In this document: in pieces, positions 38,161-48,002 of the stretch
How positions within the stretch are numbered: position 1 is the first letter of the stretch
Layout of the letters: every line of letters begins with the position of its first letter
Assembly (NCBI RefSeq): GCF_014654205.1
Contig: NZ_BNAW01000014.1
Span: 101,352-165,351 of the forward strand
Length of the DNA: 64,000 nucleotides
Source of the DNA: Amycolatopsis bullii
Lineage (GTDB): Bacteria > Actinomycetota > Actinomycetes > Mycobacteriales > Pseudonocardiaceae
Direction: 5' to 3'
Position numbers and translations under genes: made by a program
The notes under the pieces: model-generated
Databases searched by the model: none
The model's input: only the letters and a program-made list of their open reading frames with translations
Told to the model about the DNA's origin: nothing

Positions 38161-39005
38161 CGGCTCGTCGGCGTCGGCGCCGGGCAGGGCGTCGGCTCGT
38201 TGGTGTGCTCGACGATCAGCCATTGGCCCTTCGGCACCTTCGCCACGGTGAACGCGCCCAGCGCCGGGCCGCCGACGATGCCGAACTGGCACGAGCTGAT
38301 CGTGAACCGGTCACCCGGGATCGGCTCCGAGACGTACGAGGGCATCGATTCGGCGTACTTGTTCTTGTTGGTGACCTGGCGGTTCAGCTCGTGCACCGCG
38401 ACCTGGCAGTCCGCGTAGCCCAGGTCCTGGGCGAACTTCTGCTGGATCGGCTCGTCCATCCGCCCGCACGCCTGCGGGACGAGGTTCTGCGCGATGGCGT
38501 CGTAGACCTCGCGGACGGCTTCGTACGGACTGGTCGAGAGGATGTGGTTGGTCTGGTACTTCCCGCCGCCCTCCTGGGCGAGCTGGGCGGAGGACTTGCC
38601 CGAGTCGTTCGGGAAGAAGTGGTTGTACAGCCAGGTTCCCGCGACGCCGAGGATGACCAGCGCCAGCACCCAGGCGAGGACCTTCTTGCCGAGCCACGTC
38701 ACCCACTTCGGAGCGCGACGGCTCTCGGTGGGGACCAGCTGGTAGCCCGGCGGGATCATCGGCGGCTGGGCGGCCGGCTGGGACGGCGGCGCCTGGACGA
38801 CGCCGGCGTCCGGCGGGGGTGCCGGCTGGGTGCCCTGCTGGGCCTGGGTGAACCGCAGGTAGTCCTGGAACTGCTGGAACTGGCGGAACTGCTCCAGCTC
38901 CGCCGGGTCGACCGGCGGCTGCGCCCCGCCCGGCGGCGCGGGCGCGTTCGAGCCCGCCGGTTCGATTTCCGAGCCCGGCTTTCCGTCATCGCGCTGCTCC
39001 GCCAC
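38157..39005 (-). CDS. Membrane-anchored protein with Pro/Gln-rich cytoplasmic region, unknown
   Basis: 282 aa. Residues 1-110 are Pro/Gln/Ala-rich and disordered. One membrane helix (VLAWVLALVILGVAGTWLY) follows, then an extracellular domain with four Cys (ACGR, DCQV, SSCQF, PCPA). I do not recognise a family; the layout resembles actinobacterial DUF4878/DUF4333-like exported domains. GTG at 39005 is preferred to the longer frame, whose extra 46 residues lack conservation features and overlap the rplJ promoter region. Confidence 0.68.
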   Translation of the reverse strand: MAEQRDDGKPGSEIEPAGSNAPAPPGGAQPPVDPAELEQFRQFQQFQDYLRFTQAQQGTQPAPPPDAGVVQAPPSQPAAQPPMIPPGYQLVPTESRRAPKWVTWLGKKVLAWVLALVILGVAGTWLYNHFFPNDSGKSSAQLAQEGGGKYQTNHILSTSPYEAVREVYDAIAQNLVPQACGRMDEPIQQKFAQDLGYADCQVAVHELNRQVTNKNKYAESMPSYVSEPIPGDRFTISSCQFGIVGGPALGAFTVAKVPKGQWLIVEHTNEPTPCPAPTPTSR

Positions 39006-39061
39006 GTGACCATGATGCCCCACTCCACCGCGGAGGTGGGGGTCGGAGAAGGCATGTCGAC

Positions 39062-39285
39062 TTGACAAGGTATTCTCGATGACGGTTCTACCGAAGACCG
39101 CTGGTTTTCCCCGCCAACACGGGGAACGAAGGTCCCGCATCACGCCGGGCGGCCCGCGCAGGAGGAACGAGGCCGGGCACCCGAGTGCCCGAAGACGCCC
39201 CGCGCCTGCTTGCGCGAGGGCGTTTCGTCGTCTGAGGGGCTCCTCGAACAGCCAGTGGAAACACTAGCCAAGAGAGGAGGCGACC
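39062..39285 (+). promoter_or_regulatory. rplJL promoter and L10 leader region
   Basis: TTGACA (39062-39067) starts the region, with a weak -10 near 39085. The leader holds CCGAAGACCGCTGGTT (from ~39091), the sequence typical of the actinobacterial L10 leader that binds L10(L12)4, and GC-rich stems such as GGGCACCCGAGTGCCC (39175-39190). Translation of rplJ is likely autoregulated. Confidence 0.6.
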
Positions 39286-39840
39286 ATGGCGAAGCCCGAC
39301 AAGGTGGCGGCCGTCGCCGAGATCGCGGAGAGCTTCCGCACCAGCTCGGCCACCGTCGTTACCCAGTACACCGGCCTCTCCGTGTCCCAGCTGTCCCAGC
39401 TGCGCCGCGCTCTCGGCACCAGTGCCAAGTACCGGGTCGCGAAGAACACCCTGGTCAAGCGGGCGGCCGAGGACGCCGGCATCCAGGGTCTCGAGGACCT
39501 GTTCGTCGGCGCGACCGCCATCGCCTTCGTCGAGGGTGAAGCGGTCGACGCCGCCAAGGCGCTTCGCGACTTCGCGAAGGACAACAACGCGCTTGTGATC
39601 AAGGGCGGCTACATGGACGGCAAGCCGCTGTCCGTGGACGAGATCAACCGGATCGCCGATCTCGACAGCCGTGAGGTCCTGCTCGCCAAGGCGGCGGGCG
39701 CGTTCAAGGCGAAGCTGTCCCAGGCCGCCGCGCTGTTCCAGGCGCCGGCGTCCCAGGTCGCCCGCCTGGCTGCCGCGCTGGAGGAGAAGCAGCGCAACGC
39801 CGCCGGTACCGAAGCAGCCGAAGCACCCGCCGAGAGCTGA
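39286..39840 (+). CDS. rplJ: 50S ribosomal protein L10
   Basis: 184 aa, full length. [23 protein letters not shown] start region, [18 protein letters not shown] and the C-terminal Ala-rich helix that binds L7/L12 dimers. ATG follows AGAGAGGAGGCGACC, a strong ribosome site. Confidence 0.97.
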   Translation: MAKPDKVAAVAEIAESFRTSSATVVTQYTGLSVSQLSQLRRALGTSAKYRVAKNTLVKRAAEDAGIQGLEDLFVGATAIAFVEGEAVDAAKALRDFAKDNNALVIKGGYMDGKPLSVDEINRIADLDSREVLLAKAAGAFKAKLSQAAALFQAPASQVARLAAALEEKQRNAAGTEAAEAPAES

Positions 39841-39890
39841 ACCACCCCCACCCCGAACGCCTAGTTCGTTTTTTCTGAGAGGAAGCCATC

Positions 39891-40277
39891 ATGGCGAAGC
39901 TGAGCACCGCCGAGCTGATCGACGCCTTCAAGGAGCTGACCCTCCTCGAGCTGTCCGAGTTCGTGAAGGAGTTCGAGGAGACCTTCGACGTCACCGCCGC
40001 CGCGCCGGTCGCCGTCGCCGCTGCCGCTCCGGGTGCCGCCCCGGCCGCCGCCGCCGAGGAGCAGGACGAGTTCGACGTCATCCTCGAGGGCGCCGGCGAC
40101 AAGAAGATCCAGGTCATCAAGGTCGTCCGCGAGGTCGTCTCGGGCCTGGGCCTGAAGGAGGCCAAGGAGCTGGTCGAGGCCGCTCCCAAGGCCCTCCTGG
40201 AGAAGGTCGACAAGGAGGCCGCCGAGGCCGCCAAGGAGAAGCTCGAGGCCGCGGGCGCCAAGATCTCCATCAAGTGA
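39891..40277 (+). CDS. rplL: 50S ribosomal protein L7/L12
   Basis: 128 aa. N-terminal dimer domain ([16 protein letters not shown]), Ala/Pro hinge (~45-62) and C-terminal factor-binding domain [20 protein letters not shown]. 50 bp after rplJ with GAGAGGAAG upstream. Multi-copy stalk protein. Confidence 0.97.
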   Translation: MAKLSTAELIDAFKELTLLELSEFVKEFEETFDVTAAAPVAVAAAAPGAAPAAAAEEQDEFDVILEGAGDKKIQVIKVVREVVSGLGLKEAKELVEAAPKALLEKVDKEAAEAAKEKLEAAGAKISIK

Positions 40278-40680
40278 TTTCCGGCGCGCAAGCGCCTACG
40301 CTCCACCTCGCGAAAGGGCGGGCATCCACTGCGGATGTCCGCCCTTTCCGCGTCTACGACTTCCTGAGCTGGGCGCCTCCGGGAACCCCTAGGAGCGGTG
40401 TCCGGATCTCCCCGGGGTCCCTAAATCGTGGTTCCGGGGCCGCTCGGACCTGCGCAGTTGCCCCGAATGGGCTACCGTGCTGCCCATTGGCGATCACGGC
40501 GGGGTGACGATGGGTCCGGGGCTGGCCAGAAAAGAAAACTGGTGAGTAACCTGTTCGCACTCAGCTCGTTGCACCTGGTTGACGCGGGTTCGTGGGCGCC
40601 ACAGGCCCACACTCGCCGCCGGCGTGGGTGGCAGGGTGTGGCAGCGGGCGCAATGACGCGGAACAGCTCCTGGAGGTGCG
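40278..40680 (+). other. 403-bp gap between rplL and the mce operon
   Basis: Begins with the rplL terminator. The rest has no protein-like frame. It must contain the mce promoter, but I see no clear -35/-10 pair. A short AACCTGTT (40555 region) resembles the core of KstR-type sites but lacks the flanks. GGAGGTG stands 4 bases before the ATPase ATG. Confidence 0.5.
40309..40352 (+). terminator. Intrinsic terminator of rplJL
   Basis: Stem CGCGAAAGGGCGGGCATCC / GGATGTCCGCCCTTTCCGCG with a 5-nt loop, 31 bp after rplL. No long T-run, as is usual in actinomycetes. Confidence 0.85.
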
Positions 40681-41859
40681 ATGGGTGCCGAGGTGGTCAT
40701 CGAAGGTCTGACGAAGTCCTTCGGTAGGCAGACCATCTGGCGGGACGTCACGTTGACGCTCCCCCCGGGCGAAGTGTCGGCCATGCTCGGCCCGTCAGGG
40801 ACCGGCAAGTCGGTTTTCCTCAAGTCGATGATCGGGCTGCTCAAGCCCGACCGCGGCCGCTGCGTGATCAACGGTGTCGACATCGTCACCTGCTCCGAGC
40901 ACAAGCTCTACGAGATCCGGAAGCTCTTCGGCGTCCTCTTCCAGGACGGCGCCCTGTTCGGCTCGATGAACCTCTACGACAACGTCGCCTTCCCGCTGCG
41001 CGAGCACACGAAGAAATCCGAGACGGAAATCCGCCGGATCGTCCTCGAAAAGCTCGACATGACCGGTCTGAACGGCGCCGACAAGAAGCTGCCCGGTGAG
41101 ATCTCCGGCGGTATGCGCAAGCGCGCCGGCCTGGCCCGCGCCCTGGTGCTCGACCCCGAGATCATCCTGGTCGACGAGCCGGACTCGGGCCTCGACCCGG
41201 TCCGCACCACCTACATCTCGCAGCTGTTCCTCGACGTCAACGCGCAGATCGACGCGACCTTCCTGATCGTCACGCACAACATCAACCTGGCCCGCACGGT
41301 GCCGGACAACCTGGGCATGCTCTTCCGCAAGGAACTGGTCATGTTCGGCCCGCGCGAGGTGCTGCTGACCAGCGAAGAGCCGGTCGTCAAGCAGTTCCTC
41401 AACGGCAAGATGCAGGGCCCGATCGGCATGTCCGAGGAGAAGGACTCCGCCCAGATGGCCGCCGAGCAGGCGATGTTCGACGCCGGCCACCACGCGGGCG
41501 GGGTCGAGGACATCAGCGGGGTGCCGCCGCAGATGCAGACCACGCCGGGCGTGGCCACCCGGATGGGTGCCATCCGCCGCAAGGACCGGGTCATGGAGAT
41601 CATGCACCGGCTGCCGCCGGCCGCGCAGGAAAGCATCATCGAGTCGCTGAGCCCCGAGGAGCAGCGCCGCTACGGCGTGCGGCCGCACCGCGGGCAGCCG
41701 CAGCAGGTGGGCGCGCGCCCGCAGGGTGACGGCGTCCCGAACCAGCACCACGGGCAGCTGCCCGCCGACCAGGTGGCCCGGATCCCGGGCGGCGGCCAGC
41801 CGCCGAGAACCGGCACGCACCGGATGCCACCGACGAACAACGGGCCAGGTGGCAGGTGA
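40681..41859 (+). CDS. mceG: Mce-system ABC ATPase (MceG/Mkl)
   Basis: 392 aa. Walker A GPSGTGKS (37-44), signature SGGMRKR (142 on), Walker B IILVDEPDSGLDP (161 on): the MlaF/Mkl-type ATPase that powers Mce lipid import. A C-terminal ~140-residue tail with Pro/Gly/Gln-rich end exceeds the core. Unlike M. tuberculosis, where mkl is an orphan, it is first gene of a full mce operon. Its stop overlaps yrbEA by 4 bp. Confidence 0.93.
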   Translation: MGAEVVIEGLTKSFGRQTIWRDVTLTLPPGEVSAMLGPSGTGKSVFLKSMIGLLKPDRGRCVINGVDIVTCSEHKLYEIRKLFGVLFQDGALFGSMNLYDNVAFPLREHTKKSETEIRRIVLEKLDMTGLNGADKKLPGEISGGMRKRAGLARALVLDPEIILVDEPDSGLDPVRTTYISQLFLDVNAQIDATFLIVTHNINLARTVPDNLGMLFRKELVMFGPREVLLTSEEPVVKQFLNGKMQGPIGMSEEKDSAQMAAEQAMFDAGHHAGGVEDISGVPPQMQTTPGVATRMGAIRRKDRVMEIMHRLPPAAQESIIESLSPEEQRRYGVRPHRGQPQQVGARPQGDGVPNQHHGQLPADQVARIPGGGQPPRTGTHRMPPTNNGPGGR

Positions 41860-42650
41860 GCTCTCCCGCAACACAGGCGAAGATCCCCGGGATCGGCATG
41901 CTCCGCGAGACCGGGAACCTGTTCGCTCTCGGCCTGGACATCGTCCGCGGCCTGTTCCAGCGCCCGTTCCAGCTGCGGGAGTTCATCCAGCAGTCGTGGT
42001 TCATCGCGAGCGTGACGATCCTGCCGACGGCCCTGGTGGCCATCCCCTTCGGCGCCGTCATCTCGCTGCAGTTCGGCTCGCTCGCCCGCCAGCTGGGCGC
42101 GCAGTCCTACACCGGCGCGGGCTCCGTGCTCGCCACCGTGCAGCAGGCCAGTCCGCTGGTCACCGCGCTGCTGGTGGCGGGCGCGGGCGGCTCGGCCGTC
42201 TGCGCCGACATCGGCGCCCGGACCATCCGCGAAGAGATCGCCGCGATGGAGGTGCTCGGCGTCTCCGCGGTCCAGCGGCTGATCGTCCCGCGCACCCTCG
42301 CGATGATGCTGGTCGCGCTCCTGCTCAACGGCATGGTCAGCGTCATCGGCGTGCTCGGCGGCTACTTCTTCAACGTCGTGCTGCAGGGCGGGACGCCGGG
42401 CGCGTACCTGGCGAGCTTCTCCGCCCTCGCGCAGCTTCCCGACCTGTGGGTCGGTGAGATCAAGGCGCTGATCTTCGGGTTCATCGCCGCCGTCGTCGCG
42501 TCCTACCGGGGCCTCAACCCCTCCGGCGGCCCGAAGGGCGTCGGGGACGCGGTGAACCAGTCGGTGGTCATCACGTTCCTGCTGCTGTTCGTCGTGAACT
42601 TCGTGATCACCCTGATCTACCTGCAGATCGTGCCCGGAAAGCTGGACTAG
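41856..42650 (+). CDS. yrbEA: YrbEA-type Mce permease (MlaE family)
   Basis: 264 aa, about five to six membrane segments. Conserved GAGGSAVCADIGARTIREEIAAMEVLG is the MlaE coupling-helix region that contacts the ATPase (split here to its key residues E-E-I-x-A-x-E). GTG start overlaps the ATPase stop. Forms the membrane pore with YrbEB. Confidence 0.92.
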   Translation: MSSPATQAKIPGIGMLRETGNLFALGLDIVRGLFQRPFQLREFIQQSWFIASVTILPTALVAIPFGAVISLQFGSLARQLGAQSYTGAGSVLATVQQASPLVTALLVAGAGGSAVCADIGARTIREEIAAMEVLGVSAVQRLIVPRTLAMMLVALLLNGMVSVIGVLGGYFFNVVLQGGTPGAYLASFSALAQLPDLWVGEIKALIFGFIAAVVASYRGLNPSGGPKGVGDAVNQSVVITFLLLFVVNFVITLIYLQIVPGKLD

Positions 42651-42654
42651 CGCC

Positions 42655-43491
42655 ATGACGTTCCTCCAGGGCGCGAAACGCGTCGTCAACCGACCCCTGC
42701 AGACGCTGGACACCCTCGGTGACCAGATGTCGTTCTACGGCCGCGCGCTGCTGTGGACCCCGCGGACCATCCGCCGCTACACCAAAGAGGTCCTCCGGCT
42801 GCTGGCCGAGGTGAGCTTCGGCTCCGGCTCCCTCGCCGTCATCGGCGGCACGGTCGGCGTGATGGTCGGCCTGACGCTGTTCACCGGTGTCCTCGTCGGC
42901 CTCCAGGGCTACTCGGCGCTGAACTCGATCGGGACGTCGGCCTTCACCGGCTTCCTGACCGCGTTCTTCAACACCCGCGAGATCGCCCCGCTGGTCGCCG
43001 GCCTCGCCCTGAGCGCCACCGTCGGGGCCGGGTTCACCGCGCAGCTGGGCGCGATGCGGATCTCCGAGGAGATCGACGCACTGGAAGTCATGGGTGTGCC
43101 GAGCCTGCCGTACCTGGTGACGACGCGGATCATCGCCGGGTTCGTCGCGGTCATCCCGCTCTACATCATCGGCCTGCTGAGTTCCTACCTCGCGTCGAGA
43201 CTGGTCGTCATCTACATCTACGGCCAGTCAGCGGGCACGTACGACCATTACTTCGACCTGTTCCTGCCACCGCAGGACGTGCTCTATTCGTTCATCAAGG
43301 TGCTGCTGTTCAGCGTCCTGATCATCCTGTCGCACTGCTACTTCGGGTACCGGGCGACCGGTGGCCCGGCCGGTGTCGGCGTCGCGGTCGGCAAGGCCGT
43401 CCGGCTGTCCATCGTCACGGTGTCGATCATGAACTTCTTCATCGGGTTCGCCATCTGGGGAACCGACGTCACGGTAAGGATCGCGGGATGA
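42655..43491 (+). CDS. yrbEB: YrbEB-type Mce permease (MlaE family)
   Basis: 278 aa. SATVGAGFTAQLGAMRISE and EIDALEVMG mark the MlaE fold; about six membrane segments. ATG 4 bases after the yrbEA stop. Stop overlaps mceA (ATGA). Confidence 0.92.
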   Translation: MTFLQGAKRVVNRPLQTLDTLGDQMSFYGRALLWTPRTIRRYTKEVLRLLAEVSFGSGSLAVIGGTVGVMVGLTLFTGVLVGLQGYSALNSIGTSAFTGFLTAFFNTREIAPLVAGLALSATVGAGFTAQLGAMRISEEIDALEVMGVPSLPYLVTTRIIAGFVAVIPLYIIGLLSSYLASRLVVIYIYGQSAGTYDHYFDLFLPPQDVLYSFIKVLLFSVLIILSHCYFGYRATGGPAGVGVAVGKAVRLSIVTVSIMNFFIGFAIWGTDVTVRIAG

Positions 43492-44813
43492 GGACGCTCC
43501 GACGCAGGCTGCTCGGCCTGCTGCTCATCGCCGTGATGGTCGGCGGGGTGGCGCTGTCCATCGCGCTCTACGACAAGGCGTTCACGCCGGTCGTCACGGT
43601 CAAGCTGCAGGCCGACAAGATCGGCAACCAGCTGATCAAGCAGTCCGACGTCAAGGTGCGCGGCCTGATCGTCGGGTCCGTCCAGGACATCGTCGCCACC
43701 GACAAGGGCGCCGAGCTCACGCTCGCGCTCAAGCCCGAGTCGGCGAAGCTGATCCCGGAGAACGTCTCGGCGCGGTTCCTGCCCAAGACGCTCTTCGGCG
43801 AGCGGTTCGTGTCGCTGGAGATCCCGAAGGACCCCTCGGCGAAGACCCTTTCCACCGGTGACGTCATCCCGCAGGACCGCACGTCGAACGCGGTCGAGCT
43901 GGAGCAGGCGTTCTCCCACCTGATGCCGGTGCTGCAGGCGGTCCAGCCGCAGAAGCTTTCGGCGACGCTCACCGCGATCTCGACGGCGCTGCAGGGCCGC
44001 GGCGACCAGCTCGGCGACACGCTCTCGCAGCTGGGCACCTACATCGGCGAGCTGAACCCGCACGAGCCGGAGCTGCAGCACAACCTCAAGGCGCTCGCGG
44101 AGTTCTCCGACCACCTGAAGGACGCCGCCCCGGACCTGGTGCAGAGCCTGGACAACCTGAGCACGACGACCCGGACCGTGGTCGACGAGCGGCAGCACCT
44201 GTCGGACCTCTACGGCAGCCTGACCCAGGCCTCGGTGGACCTGCAGACGTTCCTGCAGAACAACAAGGACAACATCATCTCCCTCGTCGACACCGCCCGG
44301 CCGACGGCCGAACTGCTGGCGAAGTACGCGCCGGAGTACCCCTGCGTGATCTCCCAGATGGCACAGAACGTGCCGCTGATCGACCAGGCGCTGGGCAAGG
44401 GCACCAACCAGCCCGGCCTGCACGCGACCATCGAGATCATCGTGCCGCGCGCGCCCTACCAGGCCGGCAAGGAAGAGCCTCGGTTCGACGACAAGCGCGG
44501 TCCGCGCTGCTACGACATCAAGGACATCCCCAAGCCGTTCCCGTCCGAGCCGCCGGACGGCGCGTTCAAGGACGGCACGCTGCACCAGGCCGCGCCGAAG
44601 AGCGTCGGCGAGGGCCTCAACCCGGCCAAGTTCAAGGCCGACGCGGCCGGCAACGGCGGCAGCGGGGGTGATCTGGCGTACTCGACGGCGGAGCAGGGCT
44701 TCCTGGCCGACCTGCTCGGCCCGCAGCTGGGCATGAACGCCGCCGACGTCCCGGGCTGGAGCTCGCTGCTCGTCGGCCCGCTGTACCGGGGTGCGGAGGT
44801 GACGGTCAAGTGA
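43488..44813 (+). CDS. mceA: MceA-type lipid-binding protein
   Basis: 441 aa. Single N-terminal membrane anchor, then the MCE domain (residues ~38-120, with SDVKVRGLIVGSVQDI), long helical needle (~130-290) and a C-terminal tail with a Cys. Part of the MceA-F hexamer that tunnels lipids from the cell surface. ATG 43488 overlaps the yrbEB stop; earlier in-frame codons are a shadow of yrbEB. Confidence 0.92.
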   Translation: MRTLRRRLLGLLLIAVMVGGVALSIALYDKAFTPVVTVKLQADKIGNQLIKQSDVKVRGLIVGSVQDIVATDKGAELTLALKPESAKLIPENVSARFLPKTLFGERFVSLEIPKDPSAKTLSTGDVIPQDRTSNAVELEQAFSHLMPVLQAVQPQKLSATLTAISTALQGRGDQLGDTLSQLGTYIGELNPHEPELQHNLKALAEFSDHLKDAAPDLVQSLDNLSTTTRTVVDERQHLSDLYGSLTQASVDLQTFLQNNKDNIISLVDTARPTAELLAKYAPEYPCVISQMAQNVPLIDQALGKGTNQPGLHATIEIIVPRAPYQAGKEEPRFDDKRGPRCYDIKDIPKPFPSEPPDGAFKDGTLHQAAPKSVGEGLNPAKFKADAAGNGGSGGDLAYSTAEQGFLADLLGPQLGMNAADVPGWSSLLVGPLYRGAEVTVK

Positions 44814-45838
44814 GGGGCCTGCTCGCGCCGCTGATCAAGCTCGGCATCTTCGTGGTCGTCACCGTGCTGTTCACGACGATCCTCGGGATCAGCATCGCCA
44901 ACATCAACACCACCAGCACCAACGCCTACAAGGCGCGCTTCACCGACGCGACGCTGCTGCTGCCCAACGACGACGTCCGCATCGCCGGCGTCCGGGTCGG
45001 GCAGGTCAAGGACGTCAAGATCGTCGACAAGCGCCAGGCCGAGGTCGAGTTCGAAGTCGACGCCGGGCGGACGCTGCCCGCCGGGGTGACCGCGCAGATC
45101 AAGTTCCGCAACCTGGTCGGCCAGCGCTACGTCTCCCTCGGCGAGGGCGAGAACTCCGGCGGCAAGACCCTGGCCCCCGGCGGCACCATCCCGCTGGAGC
45201 GGACCACGCCGGCGCTGGACCTGACCGAGCTGTTCAACGGCTTCAAGCCGCTGTTCACCGCGCTCAACCCCGAGGACGTCAACAAGCTGTCCTACGAGGT
45301 CATCCAGGTCCTGCAGGGCGAAGGCGGCACCGTGGAGAGCCTGCTCTCGCACACGGCCTCGCTGGCCACCACGATCGCCGACAAGGACCAGGTGATCGGC
45401 GAGGTCATCGACAACCTCAACTCGGTGCTCGACACGGTCAACGCGCACACCCCGCAGCTCAACGACCTGATCGTGAAGCTGCAGCAGCTGGTGTCCGGGC
45501 TGGCCGCCGACCGCAAGCCGATCGGCGACGCGATCGAGAGCCTCGGCAACCTGGCCGAGACGACGTCCGGCCTGCTCGGCGAGGTGCGCGAGCCGCTGAA
45601 GAACGACATCAGCGCGCTGGGGACCCTCACCCAGTCCCTGAACAAGAACGAGCCGGAGCTGGAGCACTTCATCCAGTTCCTGCCGACCAAGGTGAGCACG
45701 CTGACCCGCACCGCGGACTACGGCTCCTGGTTCAACTTCTACGCCTGCGAGTTCTCCGGGAGTGTCAGCTTGCCGCCCCTGATCAATGACGTGGCCCTCC
45801 CGTTGATCCCGGCCAACCGGGCGAGGTGCTCGGGATGA
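44810..45838 (+). CDS. mceB: MceB-type lipid-binding protein
   Basis: 342 aa. N-terminal anchor, MCE domain (NDDVRIAGVRVGQVKDVKI), helical needle, and a C-terminal domain with NFYACEF and RARCSG cysteines. GTG overlaps mceA stop by 4 bp; its own stop overlaps mceC (ATGA). Confidence 0.92.
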   Translation: MRGLLAPLIKLGIFVVVTVLFTTILGISIANINTTSTNAYKARFTDATLLLPNDDVRIAGVRVGQVKDVKIVDKRQAEVEFEVDAGRTLPAGVTAQIKFRNLVGQRYVSLGEGENSGGKTLAPGGTIPLERTTPALDLTELFNGFKPLFTALNPEDVNKLSYEVIQVLQGEGGTVESLLSHTASLATTIADKDQVIGEVIDNLNSVLDTVNAHTPQLNDLIVKLQQLVSGLAADRKPIGDAIESLGNLAETTSGLLGEVREPLKNDISALGTLTQSLNKNEPELEHFIQFLPTKVSTLTRTADYGSWFNFYACEFSGSVSLPPLINDVALPLIPANRARCSG

Positions 45839-46821
45839 AGTCGTTCCAGAAGCGCAACCCCGTGCCGATCGCGCTGGTCGGGATCGTCGTGCTGGCGCTG
45901 GCGTTCACCGCCGCGCTCAACTCCGACGACCTGCCGGTGATCGGCGGCGGCACCACCTACAGCGCCGAGTTCAGCGAGGCCTCCGGGCTGCAGAAGGACA
46001 ACGACGTCCGGATCGCCGGGGTCAAGGTCGGCAAGGTCAGCGACATCGAGCTCGACGGCGCGTCGGTGAAGGTGTCCTTCAAGGTCAAGGACGCCTGGCT
46101 GGGCGACCGGACCAGCGCGGCGATCAAGATCAAGACGCTGCTCGGGCAGAAGTACCTGTCGCTGGACCCGCAGGGCGAGAACGCCCTGAACCCGGGCACC
46201 GGCATCCCGCGGGACCGCACGATGGCGCCCTACGACGTGCTCGACGCCTTCCGCGGGCTGTCCCAGACCGTCGACAACATCGACACGAAGCAGCTGGCGC
46301 AGAGCTTCGACACGATCTCGCAGACCTTCGCCAACACCCCGGAGGACGTGCGGGGCGCGCTGTCCGGGCTGTCGAAGCTGTCGGACACGATCGCCTCCCG
46401 CGACCAGCAGCTGTCGAACCTGCTGGCCAACACGCGCGAGGTGTCGCAGACGCTGGTCGACCGCGACGCCGAGGTGCAGAAGCTGCTGACCGACGGCAAC
46501 GACCTGCTCGCCGAGCTGGCCAAGCGCGAGGACGCGATCACCGCGCTGCTCAACGGCTCCCGCGAGCTGGCCACCCAGCTGCAGGGCCTGATCGACGACA
46601 ACTCCCAGCAGCTCGACCCGGTGCTGACCCAGCTCGACCAGCTGACGTCGATGCTGCAGCGCAACCAGGACTCCCTGGCCGAGGGCCTCAAGAAGTTCGC
46701 GCCCTTCATCCGGGTCTTCACCAACACCATCGGCAACGGCCGCTGGTTCGACAACTACATCTGCGGCCTGCTGCTGCCGTCGTTCGGCCCGATCAACGAA
46801 GAGGGGTGCTACACGAAATGA
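45835..46821 (+). CDS. mceC: MceC-type lipid-binding protein
   Basis: 328 aa. Signal-anchor (VGIVVLALAFTAAL), MCE domain (DNDVRIAGVKVGKVSDI), coiled needle and C-terminal NYICGLLLPSFG. ATG 45835 forms ATGA with the mceB stop; an in-frame GTG 9 bases earlier is less likely. Confidence 0.92.
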   Translation: MKSFQKRNPVPIALVGIVVLALAFTAALNSDDLPVIGGGTTYSAEFSEASGLQKDNDVRIAGVKVGKVSDIELDGASVKVSFKVKDAWLGDRTSAAIKIKTLLGQKYLSLDPQGENALNPGTGIPRDRTMAPYDVLDAFRGLSQTVDNIDTKQLAQSFDTISQTFANTPEDVRGALSGLSKLSDTIASRDQQLSNLLANTREVSQTLVDRDAEVQKLLTDGNDLLAELAKREDAITALLNGSRELATQLQGLIDDNSQQLDPVLTQLDQLTSMLQRNQDSLAEGLKKFAPFIRVFTNTIGNGRWFDNYICGLLLPSFGPINEEGCYTK

Positions 46822-48002
46822 GTGACACCCGCTTCGGCCAAGCCCTGACCCGGGGCTTCACCATCGCGATCGTCCTCGCGCTCGTCGTCGCCGGCGGGAT
46901 CTGGTGGACCCTCAAGGACGCCGGCCGCAACCACCTGACCGCGTACTTCGCCGGGGCCGTCGGCCTGTACGAGGGCAACAGCGTGCGGATGCTCGGCGTC
47001 GACATGGGCACGGTCACCAAGATCACGCCGATGGGCAACCAGGTGAAGGTCGACTTCGAGTACGACCGCTCGGTCGCCGTCCCGGCCGACGCCAAGGCGC
47101 TCATCGTGGCGCCCTCGCTCGTGTCCGACCGGTACGTCCAGCTCGCCCCGGCCTACACCGGCGGCCCGCGGATCTCCGACGGCGCGGTCATCGGCCTCGA
47201 CCGCACCGAGGTGCCCCTGGAGGTCGACCAGCTGGCCTCGAGCCTGGCCCGGGTCAGCGAGACCCTCGGCCCGAACGGCGCCAACAAGTCCGGGTCGCTG
47301 TCGAACCTGCTGAACACCGCGGCGGCCAACGTCGACGGCAACGGCCAGGCCCTGCACGACACGATCACCAAGCTCGGCCAGGCGGCCGGCACCCTGTCGG
47401 GCAACAAGGACGACCTGTTCTCCACGGTCGAGAACCTCGGCAAGTTCTCGCAGACGCTGGCCGACTCCGACAAGCAGGTGCGCACCTTCGAGAGCCAGCT
47501 GGCCGACGTCAGCGGCTACCTGGCGTCGGAAAAGGACAACCTGGCCGCGACCGTGCAGCAGCTGGGCACCACGCTGACCTCGGTGCAGGCGTTCATCGAC
47601 GCCAACCACGACCGGCTCAAGTCCAATGTGGACAAGCTGGCCGGCATCACCAAGGTGCTCGTCGACCAGCGCAGCTCGCTCGCCGAGATCCTCGACGTCG
47701 CCCCGGTCGGCCTGAGCAACCTGGTCAACACCTACAACGGCGCGGCGGGCACGCTCGACGCCCGGCCGAACCTCAACGAGCTGACCCAGCCGCCGCTGGT
47801 GATGATCTGCCGTCTCCTCAAGCAGGTCGGCACCAACAGCATCCCGGACGTGCTCGGCAACGCCTGCGAGAGCATCGCCGGTGTGGTCGACAAGGTGATC
47901 CCGCTGCCGTCCGTGGCGCAGACCGTGCAGGCCCTGCAGTCCGGCCAGCTGCCGCCGCTGCCCCTGCCCATCGCCGGGCAGCTCTACGGAGGTGGCCAGT
48001 GA
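46818..48002 (+). CDS. mceD: MceD-type lipid-binding protein
   Basis: 394 aa. N-terminal anchor, MCE domain (GNSVRMLGVDMGTVTKI), needle, and a Cys-containing C-terminus (MICRLLKQVG, GNACES). ATG 46818 overlaps the mceC stop; the frame also extends 4 codons upstream without a ribosome site. A GTCCANNNTGGAC motif lies at 47621. Confidence 0.92.
   Translation: MSDTRFGQALTRGFTIAIVLALVVAGGIWWTLKDAGRNHLTAYFAGAVGLYEGNSVRMLGVDMGTVTKITPMGNQVKVDFEYDRSVAVPADAKALIVAPSLVSDRYVQLAPAYTGGPRISDGAVIGLDRTEVPLEVDQLASSLARVSETLGPNGANKSGSLSNLLNTAAANVDGNGQALHDTITKLGQAAGTLSGNKDDLFSTVENLGKFSQTLADSDKQVRTFESQLADVSGYLASEKDNLAATVQQLGTTLTSVQAFIDANHDRLKSNVDKLAGITKVLVDQRSSLAEILDVAPVGLSNLVNTYNGAAGTLDARPNLNELTQPPLVMICRLLKQVGTNSIPDVLGNACESIAGVVDKVIPLPSVAQTVQALQSGQLPPLPLPIAGQLYGGGQ

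Noticed and set aside
40540..40570. KstR-like AACCTGTT site before the mce operon
   Set aside because: Only the 8-bp core fits; the flanking T and A of the 14-bp consensus are absent, so chance is likely.
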